Positions 10,090-20,408 of a stretch of DNA of 64,000 nt are shown here, piece after piece. Each line of letters begins with the position of its first letter. Positions within the stretch are counted from its first letter, which is position 1. The DNA comes from Tethya wilhelma (lineage: Eukaryota > Porifera > Demospongiae > Tethyida > Tethyidae). The stretch lies in assembly GCA_964030475.1 (NCBI GenBank), contig CAXIPT010000012.1, forward strand, positions 110,123-174,122, written 5' to 3'. The position numbers and the translations under genes are program-made. The notes under the pieces were generated by a model, which had not been told where the DNA came from, did not search any database, and saw nothing but the letters and a program-made list of their open reading frames with translations.

Positions 10090-10440
10090 ATGAGTGGTCA
10101 CCCGACGAAAGATGAGACATCTTGACGGGCTGATGGGACATCCTGACAAGCACAAGGACCACATAAACACACACACATACACACACATACACATACACAC
10201 ACACAACACAGATAACAAGTGGTCACCTGACGAAAGATGAGATATCTTGATGGGCTGCTGACGAAGGATGGGACATCCTGACAAGCACAAGGACCACATA
10301 AACACACACTTACACACACACACACACAAACACACACACGCACACACACAATGAGTGATCACCCAACGAAAGATGAGACATCTTGATGGGCTGCTGACGA
10401 AGGATGGAACATCCTGACAAGCACAAGGACCGTGTAAAAA
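9840..10440 (-). repeat. CA-rich minisatellite, ~125-bp unit, about five copies
   Basis: Each unit is a (CA)n tract, then agtggtcacccgacgaaagatg, gacatcttgacgggctgctg, acgaaggatgggacatcctg, and acaagcacaaggaccacata. The two half-units (gatgagacatcttgac and gatgggacatcctgac) are near copies, so the array has an internal period too. The 231-codon and shorter minus frames here are cysteine/valine repeats of the CA tract, not genes. Confidence 0.85.
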
Positions 10441-10957
10441 CAAACTTGCAGTTACAGACAAAACACACCAGTTATCTCAGAAAAAGCTTCTAGTAGCTAG
10501 CAAACTTATATATAGGTCATGAACACTCAGTGATAATCATGACACGGGAAGAAGTTGACTCCCATAGATACCGGCTCTATTCTACATGCACGGTATAGAT
10601 TTGACACAGTATGACCTACCTCATCGTGCATGATTCAAACTTGTTCACCCATGAATAACTCCACAGTGGCGGTGAGTGACAGTGTCCATGAAGGTACGTA
10701 GCTCAGCCTAGAGGTGTCTTCTTCAATCCAAGGCTCTGATTTTTGAATCAAGTCTGCCAAAATTGTGGTTTGTGCTAATGCGCATGCGCAATTAATGAAC
10801 TGACTACATTACAGAGTTTTACTCTGTATAGCTGATATAGCTCGATTGACTGTTTAACGCTAGCTTGACAATGTACTGTATGTGTATAGATGGTATACAG
10901 TCTAGATTTACATATACTTGTAGTGCTGTCCTCACTAATTTAATCACTTTTCTCAGT
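10441..10957. other. No gene recognised
   Basis: Unique-looking sequence with no long frame, terminal repeat or RNA signature. The motif gcgcatgcgcaatt near 10780 is a short palindrome of the sort scattered over the window. Confidence 0.4.
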
Positions 10958-11125
10958 ATGTTCAGAATTCTTCGAAGTGTCTATAGTAAGTCTTTGACTC
11001 TTACAAGAACCAGTCCCGCCCTTCTCTTAGCTGAGCTGTTACAGCAGCTACCTGAACGTGAAGTTATAGTACGGTTGGATTTAGACGTACAAATGGGAGC
11101 TATAAAGTCTCCACATAAACGGTAA
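10958..11125 (+). CDS. Possible exon or small protein, weak
   Basis: After an acceptor-like cttttctcag, ATG opens a 55-codon frame, MFRILRSVYSKSLTLTRTSP followed by ALLLAELLQQLPERE. The arginine- and serine-rich, acid-free N-terminus is like a mitochondrial presequence. It ends just past CATAAACG|gtaaag, a usable donor, so it may be a first exon and not a whole gene. No family is recognised and chance is possible. Confidence 0.25.
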   Translation: MFRILRSVYSKSLTLTRTSPALLLAELLQQLPEREVIVRLDLDVQMGAIKSPHKR

Positions 11126-11499
11126 AGCCGTGTTCATCTAGCCTATAAGACGGGGAGACGCTGTTCGCCGTTATGCACAGCAGCTAAGACGGCTGTACCG
11201 TATACGCATTTGTATGATATCATAATTATATTCATTCCACATAATGATATTCATGCATATCAACGGATGTCCGAGTCCGTGAAAGTCCGTTCTGCACTCC
11301 GTTGGTTGACAAAAACGGCAATCTCATTCTCTCCGTTTAACCGTGTAGTTTTTCCTGTGTGTTCCTCGGGAGTCTGGGGCCCAACGGCGGGTAGAGCAAA
11401 AGGTATCACATTAGCCCATGACATACATCTGCAGAATTAAACAACAATAATCAGATATTTTGCAACGAGAAGTACAATTATACCAGCATACACATGTAC
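11126..11499. other. Intergenic, possibly repeat-derived
   Basis: The block rich in ccgt/acgg words (11110-11370), ending ctccgtttaacc...tttttcctgtg, resembles 22975-23220, which ends atccgtttaacc...tttttcctgtg. They may be diverged copies of one element. No coding content. Confidence 0.35.
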
Positions 11500-12114
11500 C
11501 TTCGATCATCCTTTAACTCAAAGTTGCTTGCAACAATGGGAGCTGATCGTGGTCTCTTGGATCCTTTCACAGTATTAGCTGATTTTGCCCCATTGTACAA
11601 ATCAACGATCAACTCATGTAGATCCAAGTGATTTGTCTTGCTAGATCCACTTGTTGCTTTCAGCTGTGGATCATGGATACCATATGGCAAAAAACTTTCA
11701 GATAATCTTTCAATGAAAAATGCATTGGTCCCTTTCACATAGTACGATGCCTCATTGCAGCCAAAGAGGGAAAGAATAGAGAGAATTGACTTTGATTTGC
11801 CAGTTTCAGGTTCACCTTTGAGCACAGTGACTGGACAACCACCAAAGAGCTCAATCATTGATGTGTAGTGAAATGTTTGGATCCCTGCACCGATTGCTAG
11901 CATTACTGGAAAGAAATTGTGTTTCATACATGTTTCCAACAGGTCAACAAGCCGTGATAAGAGTTGACTAGCATCTGCTGGGAGTGGAGTTGTAACCCTT
12001 GGACAAAGATTTACTGAGAGCACTTTTGTTTTGAACTTGTAGTTACATCTGGAGGTATCCAAACGAAAGGGACATGGTCCACGTCATACAGCCTACCAGT
12101 AGAGTCGATCTATA
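11500..12114 (-). pseudogene. DUF927-like P-loop ATPase exon, frameshifted
   Basis: After an acceptor (tttctcttgtttatag, exon from 12114) the minus strand reads DSTGRLYDVDHVPFVWIPPD in one frame, then continues in a second frame to 11500. That frame holds LKGEPETGKSKSILSILSLF, whose GEPETGKS is a Walker A motif, and VDLYNGAKSANTVKGSKRPR then SAPIVASNF, the pattern DUF927-type primase/helicase domains show after Walker B. The exon ends at a donor, CGAAG|gtacat. The change of frame near 12050 breaks the gene unless the first block is not coding. Such ATPases use ATP to move or open nucleic acid, and are best known from phage and plasmid primase-helicases. In animals they occur as multi-copy proteins of unknown role. 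The rest of the protein is not identified. Confidence 0.5.
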
Positions 12115-12172
12115 AACAAGAGAAATTACCCTAATAGTGCATGACATGACATTGTATGCAGTCATTATGATT

Positions 12173-12517
12173 GTCAGTAATATTAAAGCTGATTCAGAAT
12201 TAAAGATTAAACGTAAAACTCAAACGGGTAACCGGGAACGTGGGCTTAAGAGCAGATGGTGGTTTGTTATCCATGCTGACGAAGACATTCTCATTACCCC
12301 TGACTCTGAATGGGGAGCTGTGACCGATCATACACAGTGGAAGCTATTACCTTGCTACAAGCCTGTTGAAGACCCCTCAGATCATGCTACTGAGTTTGTC
12401 CCTGATTCAGATATTATCTCAAGTCCAGATCACTCAGGTTCAAACTCCTACTCCAGCCAAAAATGTCTGAGTCCCCAGCGGCCTGGCAACGAAAGTGCTA
12501 CAGTTGAACAACCTTAA
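12173..12517 (+). pseudogene. LINE ORF1-like C-terminal part
   Basis: The frame holds LKSRWWFVIHADEDILITPD and WGAVTDHTQWKLLPCYKP, a pattern I associate with the protein upstream of the endonuclease in invertebrate LINEs. The stop at 12517 lies 69 bases before the ORF2 ATG. The start is not clear and the N-terminus is probably missing. Function in the family: nucleic acid binding in the ribonucleoprotein. Confidence 0.45.
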
Positions 12518-12586
12518 TCAAACCTTGTTAGATACCACACCCCTCCCAAACCACCTCTCAAATCTCAGCCTGACAATCATTGTACT

Positions 12587-13249
12587 ATGAACATCTCACT
12601 ACTTCACTATAATGCTCGAAGTCTCCTTCCTAAAATTGACTGCTTACGAGCTGAATGTTCTACTCTAAACCCTCATGTTGTTTGTGTCACTGAGACTTGG
12701 CTTGACAACAGTATCTCAGACGAAGAGCTTTCAATACCTGGCTTCAATCTAATTAGGCTCAACAGAAATAGGCATGGTGGGGGTGTTGCAGTCTACATAT
12801 GTTCTCCATTCACCTCTAAAATCATATTCACTGGAAACCATTGTTTTTAATGCATAATTTTGTCTATTACACATAACTGTTGTAAATTTCATGTTTGTAC
12901 TGTCTATAGACCACCCAGCTGTTTTGATGCATTGGATACACTTTTTAACACTTTGTGCACGTTAGACACTAAATTATTTTGTTTTGTAATAGTAGGTGAT
13001 TTTAACATTGATTTTTATAGTCAGACTCACCCATTATTTTCAAAACTTTTGTCAATTACATCTACTTTTTTACTTTACCAGGTAGTTAAAGAATTTACCC
13101 ATATCAACCTATCTGGAAACCATTCTATTATTGACTTAGCATTTATGTCTTCACCTGAACTGTTACTTTCATGTTCAACAGTTCCTCCGCTGAGCACCTC
13201 CGACCATGCACCGAGGTTTTCTTTTGTGTTTCCTGAGCTCTCTGCCTAA
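12587..13249 (+). pseudogene. LINE apurinic-like endonuclease domain
   Basis: Motifs in order: HYNARSLLPKIDCLR (N-terminal strand), VTETWLD (catalytic Glu), GGGVAVYI, then after a frame break near 12848 CTVYRPPS, FVIVGDFNIDF (Asp/Asn pair) and STSDHAP (the SDH catalytic triplet). This is the exonuclease-endonuclease-phosphatase fold that nicks target DNA for target-primed reverse transcription. All catalytic motifs survive although the frame is broken. Confidence 0.8.
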
Positions 13250-13849
13250 GCAACCTCCAAGTCATGTAAAAAGAACGTTGTGGTGTTACCAACTTGCTGA
13301 TTTTGATAAAGCTTGTGAACTTCTTAGTCAAATTGACTGGGAGCTCTTTGTTAATGACCTGCTTGGAGTTGATATCTCTTGGAATAACTGGTACGAACAA
13401 TTCAATTCAATCATGGCCAACTGTATACCCAAGAAAGTTGTTAATGATAACAACCTCCCTCCATGGATAACCAATGACATTTAAAAGCAATCCACAGGAG
13501 GAGCTGCTTATTCTCTGTGTACAAAAGGATGGGTTGTGAACGTAAGCTAGCTGAATACAAACGGTCCAGAAATGCTATTGTATCAGCTATCAGAACTGCT
13601 AATCAGCTGTACCTTCAGAAACTCCACACAGCTGATGTTAAAACTTTCTGGAAAATGATGAAAAGAATCTCCAAAGGCAACAAGACTACAGTTCCCTCAT
13701 TGTTAAAAGATGGAGAGTCTATTACACATAATGAGGCCAAAGCGAACACTTTAAACCAGGAATTTTATAATAACTTTAATCACATCCTTGAACTGAGAGC
13801 TTCGGCTGAATCCCGTTTCCTCACTGATGAAAGTTAGTGTCCTGTTGAG

Positions 13850-15359
13850 CTACTTTGTGCAGAAGACCAAGTCTATGAAGAAATTGTTAACTTAAACAAC
13901 AACAAATCAACAGGTATTGATGATGTCTCTGTCATCATGTTGAAGAGTATAGCTGTTGCCATTGTTCCAGTTATCACCAGCTTATTCAATATGTCAATTC
14001 GCTCAGGCAAATTTCCTACTTGTTGGAAAACGGCCAGAATTGTTCCAATTCCAAAGAAAGGATGCAAATCTAATCCATCCAAGTGTAGACCACTACCAAT
14101 TATCAGCAAAGTACTGGAGAGAATCTTGCACAACTTCATTTCTGAGCATCTCCATGCTCATGCACCAATTTCAACATGTCAATTTGGATTCATTCCAGGC
14201 AAATTTACTGTATCTGCTCTCCTAACTCTAACCAATGTAATCCAGGAATCCTTGGATAATGGTCATGATGTCATGTCTGTCTTGTTTGACTTGAGCAAAG
14301 CATTCGATTCTGTACCCCATGCCCCTCTGTTAATGAAGCTACGGAGACTGGAACTAAATCCCTTCCTTTTCAATCTGGTGTTCGACTACCTCTGCAATAG
14401 GACCCAGTTTGTTGTGGTGAATGGCAGCCATTCTGCTAGCATCTCCGTCACTTCTGGTGTTCCCCAAGGTTCTGTCGTAGGGCCCCTACTCTTTCTTATT
14501 TACATCGATGATGTAGCCAATGCTGTCCAAAATGGGGCTCTCTCAATCTTTGCAGATGACATAGCATTATACAAGATAATCAAGGCCCCCCTTGATATTC
14601 ATCTTGTTCAAATTGACATTGACAATATTTGTGACTGGACTAAAACTAACTTTTTGCATCTCAATACTAAAAAATGCTGTTGCATTCTCTTTTCAAGGAA
14701 AACTAATTGTCACAGCCAGATGCATCAGTTTACAATAGAAAATACTGCTTTGCAACAAGTGGAGAGATTCAAATACCTTGGAGTTACACTTTCCGCTGAT
14801 GGTTCCTGGTCAGCTCACATATCCGAGATCTGCAACAAAGCAAGACAGGTTCTTGGTTTACTCTATCGTAACCTTTACTTGGGATCTCATCCTGACTCAC
14901 TTCTTTATTTGTACCTGACTCTAGTGCGGCCGCTGTTGGAGTATGCCTGCTGTGTATGGGACCCATCTCAGCAAAGATATAGAGAATTTAGAGAAGGTAC
15001 AAAAATTTGGATTGAGATTGTGCACCAAGCAGTGGAATGACAGCTACAACCATCTTGCCAACCTAACTACTCTAGCTACTAGAAGGAAATATCTGAAGCA
15101 GTGTCACTTATATTGTATCACTAATGGACTCACATTTCATAATGATCCGCTCACCTCAAGAGTATCAACTTCTTCTAGCTCAGTTCGGACACGATCTGTC
15201 AGCCCTTTGTCAATAGTGCAACTTTTTGCAAGAACACAATCTTTTTACCACTCTTACTTTCCTTCGGCTATAAGATTCTGGAACACACTACTCTACGAGA
15301 TCCAGTCAAAACAATCACTTCCATCATTCAAGAGAGCTCTGACTGTCCACATGTCGTAA
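13850..15359 (+). pseudogene. LINE reverse transcriptase and C-terminal domain
   Basis: The long frame 13937-15040 shows NNNKSTGIDDVSVIMLK, PISKVLERILHNF, LFDLSKAFDSVPHAPLLMK, SGVPQGSVVGPLLFLIYIDD and the catalytic SIFADDIALY, then a connection region. After a frame change near 14990 the C-terminal block 14943-15359 has NLEKVQKFGLRLCTKQWND and ATRRKYLKQCHLY, the usual end of CR1/L2/Jockey-type ORF2. Upstream (13206-13837) two shorter frames carry the linker between endonuclease and RT, split by stops. Conserved motifs are intact, so decay is fairly recent. Confidence 0.85.
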
Positions 15360-15381
15360 TTGTAAATACTACCAGTATGTA

Positions 15382-15382
15382 N
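15382..15382. other. Assembly gap (single n)
   Basis: It lies 22 bases after the LINE stop codon and before an unrelated GC-rich palindromic stretch (gcgcggcgtagcgccgcgc), so the LINE 3' end is missing. Confidence 0.6.
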
Positions 15383-15444
15383 CCCACTTCCTTAGCGCGA
15401 ACTACAGCGCGGCGTAGCGCCGCGCAACCGCGCTTTAACGAGAA

Positions 15445-15595
15445 CACTGCCATGTGTGATATGTGTAGTTGGATAGACACATGTATGATATTAGGTACAG
15501 AGCCATAGACCCATGTGTGACAAGTGTAGTTGGATAGACACATGTGTGCCATAGACCCATGTGTGACATGTGTAGTTAGATAGACACCCACAAAT
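15445..15595. repeat. Short minisatellite around 'catgtgtgacatgtgtagtt'
   Basis: About three units of catgtgtgacatgtgtagtt, ggatagacacatgtgtgcc and atagaccc. The 110-codon minus frame over it is a by-product. Confidence 0.7.
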
Positions 15596-15730
15596 GAACT
15601 TAGCAGTCTGAAGTTACACATAACACTATACAGACCACACAGAAAATAGTAACCACACATTTTAATTAAGCTATAGTTGCGCGGTAACTACACTCAATTT
15701 GCACCAAGGGTTATGCGCCTTTTTTTTTTT

Positions 15731-15832
15731 TATATTATTCATAGTCAAAGCTGGATTCTGATTGGTCAATTCGAACTTGCCAGCTCAGTACTAGTACTAA
15801 TCACTGTCAATCAAGTTTAAACTGCTAAGAAG
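15731..15832 (+). promoter_or_regulatory. Possible promoter of the nuclease-like gene
   Basis: Between the poly-T/tatatt tract and the ATG at 15833 there is an inverted CCAAT box (ATTGG, 15761-15765) about 70 bases before the start codon. Suggestive only. Confidence 0.3.
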
Positions 15833-16740
15833 ATGGCTCAATGGATCAAGCGTCCAAGGATCGAATATGAGCGCGAAGAAGAAGAGGGACCAAGGGAAAT
15901 GTCTGTACGGCCTAGTATCTCAGATAGTGACAAAAGTAAGCTCCAAGAAGTAAAATGTTTTCTAACCAGCCCAGAATCTTTGAATGAATCGTTCGCCGTG
16001 TCACTGACAAGCCTTTTGACTAAGATACATCTAAAGAACAACAAGATAAGTGCATCAACTCTCACCATTGGAAGTGGAGATACCAGGGATACTCATTTTG
16101 TTGAGAAGAATTTGACTGAGACAGCTAAAAGTAATTTACACGATTTCCTGGACCAACTTTTCAAGCAGGGAAGTGAGCAAGTCGTGAAGAAAAGCATTAT
16201 TAAAAGCATTACTCCTGTTTTCCTACAATGCCAAGTAGACGTATTGAAGAAGCTGGAGCGCTGTGGAGGTGAAATTAGAAATGAAACAGAGTTACGTTAT
16301 ATTGTTGGAGACTCTATCTTGGAGATGTTCTGCAGTATTTTTCCTCCCCAGGTTAAGCTTGAGGAGTCGGTATCACAGCAACATAAGCAGACTGAGGCTG
16401 AGTTGAAGGCTATACAAGAAAATGAAGATTCTCCTCGTCCAGGCATTCCCCCCCACTCCTCCTCCTCCCTGGCAACCACTCATCAGCAAACTCCTGGTAG
16501 AGTGACAGCAAAAGCTGTCACCAAGAGCAGTTGTGCCGATTACACATGCTACACGCTACAAAATGAAAAACAGAGCATTGTGGCGGTAATAATTGAAACC
16601 AAGATGCACTCACACTCAAAATTTTGTCATGCTGTCGCTCAGGTTATAGGCTACTATATCGCTCTAATAACTGAAGTCCACTCACCTCCTTTGGTGTTCT
16701 CCACCTGTAGAACACCCTCGACAATTGTTGGAGTGTCCTG
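15833..16740 (+). CDS. PD-(D/E)XK nuclease-like protein, 3' end lost
   Basis: An ATG opens a long uninterrupted frame. Residues 1-30 are charged (MAQWIKRPRIEYEREEEEG). Residues 85-185 are helical, and about 185-230 is a Gln/Ser/Pro linker. The C-terminal part has the layout of a PD-(D/E)XK nuclease: Asp236 (CADYTCYTL), then AVIIETKMHSHSKF with Glu255 and Lys257 as the E-x-K pair, then HAVAQVIGYYIAL, the Q...GYY helix. Such folds cut DNA or, in some lineages, have become effectors. The frame passes SPPLVF and then enters the inverted 82-bp satellite at about 16692, so residues after that are not genuine. The core strand and helix after QVIGYY are missing. Whether it is an active enzyme, a domesticated element or a host gene cannot be told from here. 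Confidence 0.6.
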
Positions 16741-16842
16741 TGTGTAGTTCGAAGAGGTTCAGAAAAAATGAACCACACAGAACACCTGTAGAACACCCTC
16801 ACCAAGTGTTGGAGTGTCAAGTAGAGTAGTTCGAAGAGGTTC
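16692..16842 (-). repeat. Inverted fragment of the 82-bp minisatellite
   Basis: Nearly two units run in the opposite direction to the array at 6365-7597 (ctgtagaacaccctcaccaa, gtagttcgaagaggttc). It breaks into the nuclease-like gene on the left and stops at the gap at 16843. Confidence 0.85.
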
Positions 16843-16843
16843 N
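16843..16843. other. Assembly gap (single n)
   Basis: Satellite ends abruptly here. The array probably continues into the gap. Confidence 0.7.
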
Positions 16844-16858
16844 TAATTATTTATGCAA

Positions 16859-17103
16859 TTATCATGTAATGAATACATAACCATAGATACAACCAGATCT
16901 GAAGCAGTTAGATCTGTGCACTGCACCACCACACATTTGGCAGTCACTGACCTTGACTTAATGTCCACTTGCCTAGTTACCAGTACTAGATAACCAGTAA
17001 GAGCCCCTGCTTCTACCATTGCCAATATTTTGATAGTAAAATCTGTTCTTGTGTGCTTCTTCTTCCCCTTTTCCACGATTATTTCAGCATTATCCCAGTC
17101 CAC
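16859..17103 (-). CDS. Possible exon, unknown
   Basis: An open minus-strand frame reads MDWDNAEIIVEKGKKKHTRT and then MVEAGALTGYLVLVTRQVDI and further. It has mixed, protein-like composition but no recognised domain, and runs into the gap on its 3' side. It lies antisense to, and just past, the nuclease-like gene. It may be chance. Confidence 0.25.
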
Positions 17104-17221
17104 TATATAGTTTGTTTCATTTGAAACAGAAGCCTTTAAGATTATTTTGACTCACGCTGACTTATACAGACAGTACCTGTAGCTTTACATACATGGCATT
17201 TGTGTATATAATTTACCAAAG

Positions 17222-17398
17222 ATGTCGTGCAATGGGAGCCAGAGGCATCACTACTCGAGGAATTGCCAGGATTAGAAGGTAGTAGCAGAACGTTATCGTT
17301 GTCTCAAATGAGTTGTCCATTTTTCTATCATGTACAGTCTAACACGGCAGAACAGAATGCTGCTGATCCAAACGCTGCTGCAAGTCAGTTGCTGTAGG
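17222..17398 (+). CDS. Candidate terminal exon, unknown protein
   Basis: After an acceptor-like tttaccaaag, the plus strand reads open for 58 codons to TAG, including VVQWEPEASLLEELPGLEG and QSNTAEQNAADPNAAASQLL. Its acidic, alanine-rich tail resembles a protein C-terminus. It could be the last exon of the 15833 gene beyond the gap. That is inference from order and strand alone. Confidence 0.3.
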
Positions 17399-18420
17399 CA
17401 CCATGAGTAATGCACGTCGCAGAACTGAAGAGAGTCAAGAGACGACCAGACGAGCTAGCTAGCACTAGCTATATATAGCATATAGCTATAAGGTCATGGG
17501 CTATGACGTAACGTGCGTAGTCAGTATGTGCATATAGATATTTATAGAATACGTGTGAAGTGGACACTTGTTTAATATTCATGTAGTTCTATTGTTTAAT
17601 TGAATGTGTTTTGTGTTATACTATTGGACATTGGATTTAGCCCTGATTCATTGAGATTAGGCCCTGATTTTGTTGTCGTTGTATATTATATATCGTAAGC
17701 CTTGGACTATTTTGTCAAAATTGAGTTGAATTCTGTGTTGTTGAAGTTGCTTTTGCTGTGTGTGAGTTTGTGAAAGAATGACATTTACTATTGCTCATTG
17801 GTGAACCACTTTACATATGGAATATTAATAATTATTGTTTGTGTGCACAATCCTAGTAAGTATATCCACAGTCATCAATCTGCTCGTGGTTGTAAAAGAG
17901 ACATTTCCATCATGTCTTATATCTTGGAGGTATGTTGTACTAAGGGCTTAGCCTAGCTTACAGAGAGGAATGAAATTGGTGCTATGCACTTTTTCTTGTT
18001 TATTGAGAAAGTACATACACTTCATTATTCCAATTAATGCTTTTCTCTCAGCAGACTCAGCTTGGCTGTGTTCTTGTCAAGTAATAAAAAAGCATTATAT
18101 AATTATTATCTGTCCAAACTGCCTTGCCAACAGCACATTTCTTGGGATGCTTACAGCATAGCTTGCACAGCATCCCTTTTTTATCATCAGCTGTTATCAG
18201 TTATATTTCCACTGCAGATCTATTCCACTGCGCCTAGTTTTTGAAGGTCGTATGTGTTCAGACACTGGCCCACGTTTCGCCATTTTTTGGCAACGAACTA
18301 GCTAATTCAATTATTTACTCACATGGTTAACATTAGCGCAGGTTTGAGCCACACACTCTTGTGCAATGAAAGCGTATCGGACAATACGCATAATCTAATG
18401 AAGCCATATCAGACAGATAT
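17399..18420. other. No gene recognised
   Basis: AT-rich stretch with tatatagca palindromic words near 17470. Two overlapping ~60-codon frames at 17970-18244 have no supporting features. Confidence 0.4.
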
Positions 18421-19105
18421 GCCTTTGTATGCCTGGGGAGAACACTGACTTAGTAGAGACTCTCCACAATGCTTTTGGTTCCTTGAGTGACTTCACAGAT
18501 ATTTTGTCAGCTGAAGAGTATCTGACCCTGTCAGCGTTGAAGCAGATTCTTCATACAGAGGTGATAAAAGAGAAAGATAGTGACACAAAAGCAGCATAAT
18601 GGACTATCTTAATGAAAAATATGAAGGAGCTAGTATACTAAATATTGCAATCCTCAGTTTATGACAGAATACATTCCTACTGGTGAAGTTGCTGCTACCA
18701 AAGACAGTATAGCTAAGGAGGGAACAGAAATGATTAAAGTGTGTCTTCTACTGAGGGTCACAGTGCTGTTGACTCAGTTAAAAATGAAATGGAAGTACCC
18801 CCTGCCAAACGACGAAAGTTGGGAAGTTTCAGAGAACTGGTCTCCTGAAAATTATAAGATTCAAAAATATGCGAAATCTCCTAAGCCTGATCCCAAATCT
18901 AAACCCGTAGAGTAGTGGAAGAATAATGCTGTTAGTTTTCCAAATTGGCTAGGAAATATTTGTGTCTCTGCGCTTCAAGTTCCACTTCAGAAAGACTCTA
19001 CTACTTCGGGAAACATAGTAATAAAGAAACAGTAATTCACTTAAATGAGACAATTAAACATGTCAGTATTGTGAGCAAAGAACTTGTAAATATTCATAAA
19101 TGTGT
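18421..19105 (+). pseudogene. Decayed hAT transposase (ZBED-like)
   Basis: Blocks in three frames follow a hAT transposase C-terminal half. First comes PGENTDLVETLHNAFGSLSD with LTLSALKQILHTEVI. Later comes NEMEVPPAKRRKLGSFREL, and then FSKLARKYLCLCASSSTSER, the signature of the hAT dimerisation domain. Numerous stops lie between them. No terminal repeats were found for it. In an active element the protein would cut out and insert hAT DNA. Confidence 0.65.
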
Positions 19106-19821
19106 GTAGTAATGTATTGTAAATATTCATAAAATGTGTGTAGTAATGTTATTGTATGACATTGGAATAAATTAAAAATAATCATACGTACGGTAGTGTG
19201 TATAGTAGGAATGGGCCGACTGTCTCATTGACACAACACAAAATGTTCATGCTTATAAACTTTCAGGGAAAGAATGCTAAACCTTCAAATGCATTTAATA
19301 GCCTTTCCCAGACAGTTTGCTTACTGTATTAACCAAGAGAATAGGTAGAAAGTTTCTAGAGCATTCTTGAGAGAGCATTGGCGAGAAGCCACAAGAGTGC
19401 AATTTTGTTATCCCCTTCCTTCCTAACTGACTTACTTGAACGCGATTTCCAGACAAACAAAAGGCACTGAGCCAACTTTGACCATAGTTATATTATAGTG
19501 GGACTTCATTTCATGCACAGTACGTCCTTTTCGACTTGTTTGCTGGCGAAAAGGCAGCGAACAAAATCTAGGCAGCTTTGAAAAACTCTTGATATAAAAT
19601 ACTGTTCTTTTTATTTAGCTTTTTAATAGTAGGTAAAGGTTGTCATTTTAGGTAAACTTTTTGTGTACGTAAAGATCGTCAATAGAACACGTGGTTGCAT
19701 GCATATAATGCGCATGCGCATCCAAATGTACACGTCTACTTTTTGTAGAGACACTAGTCTCTGCTATATGATTGTCTCAATGCTGCCTTGCAATTGAGCA
19801 CCTTAGTGTTTAAAAGAGTGA
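19106..19821. repeat. Probable diverged non-autonomous repeat
   Basis: The segment starts near 19200 with tagtaggaatgggccgactg and continues tgacacaacacaaaatgttc, a distant echo of the RepA start (taggaatggcacggatggcc, then gcgcaatacaaatattcacg). No gene. A (gcatgcgcat)-type palindrome lies near 19710. Confidence 0.35.
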
Positions 19822-20131
19822 AAATGAGAAGTGTAGGAATGGGCAGTGCGGTAAAAAGCAATGAAACAAGGAAAGTCGACTGCTTCATTCTTTGTACCCA
19901 ACTCTCATACGTTACTTTGTACCTACATTCTATTATGCTATCTACATTATTAGTCAAGTGATTACTTGTCACATTGACTTTTGAGCCAAATGACTGATAA
20001 TGATCATTGAATGATGGAATTCGAACTTGCCACTGAATTGACTCATCAAAATGTAGTCATGTGCCAAAATTCAGAGACTTGCCTTGTTTCATTGATTTTT
20101 ACCGCACTGCCCATTCCTACACTTCTCATTT
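19822..20131. mobile_element. Inverted-repeat MITE (310 bp)
   Basis: About 55-bp terminal inverted repeats: aaatgagaagtgtaggaatg, then ggcagtgcggtaaaa, then caatgaaacaagg. The inverted copy occupies about 20080-20131. Target duplication not resolved. No coding capacity; the 72-codon minus frame across its left arm is a shadow. Confidence 0.75.
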
Positions 20132-20408
20132 ATATAAAAATTTTACTACTTGTTAAATTAAAATGAAGTAAAGTGACCCTCGTGCTTGGTCCAGGAATAT
20201 CAGGGTATTTACTTCTTTTTTTACATATCGAATACCTGTATTCATATTTTAATATCGCTCAGGACTACAAGCAATGAAGTCTCATGCTGGAAAGTGAAGC
20301 AGCCTTAGTTAATCAAATCGTTGCTGACTGGATGTCATTTCGCAGTAGTTGTTCTGAATGTACCCCTGAAGACACATTAACCCATTACAATTCAGTAGTG
20401 ATATCTGT

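Larger units (their letters stand above)
12137..15381 (+). mobile_element. Near full-length LINE (CR1/L2/Jockey-like), inactivated
   Basis: An ORF1-like frame (to 12517), an apurinic endonuclease (12587-13249), a reverse transcriptase (about 13850-15040) and the LINE C-terminal domain (to 15359) lie in order on one strand. Frame breaks near 12848, 13250 and 15000 and stops at 13484 and 13837 disable it. The 3' end is unknown because the gap at 15382 lies 22 bases after the last stop. Confidence 0.85.

Noticed and set aside
9766..10461. 231-codon open minus-strand frame
   Set aside because: It is the CA-rich minisatellite read through. The 'protein' is repeated CVCVCV and LCLSGCP, present in three overlapping frames.
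13873..14139. Minus-strand frames opposite the LINE RT
   Set aside because: Shadows of a strongly conserved plus-strand reverse transcriptase.
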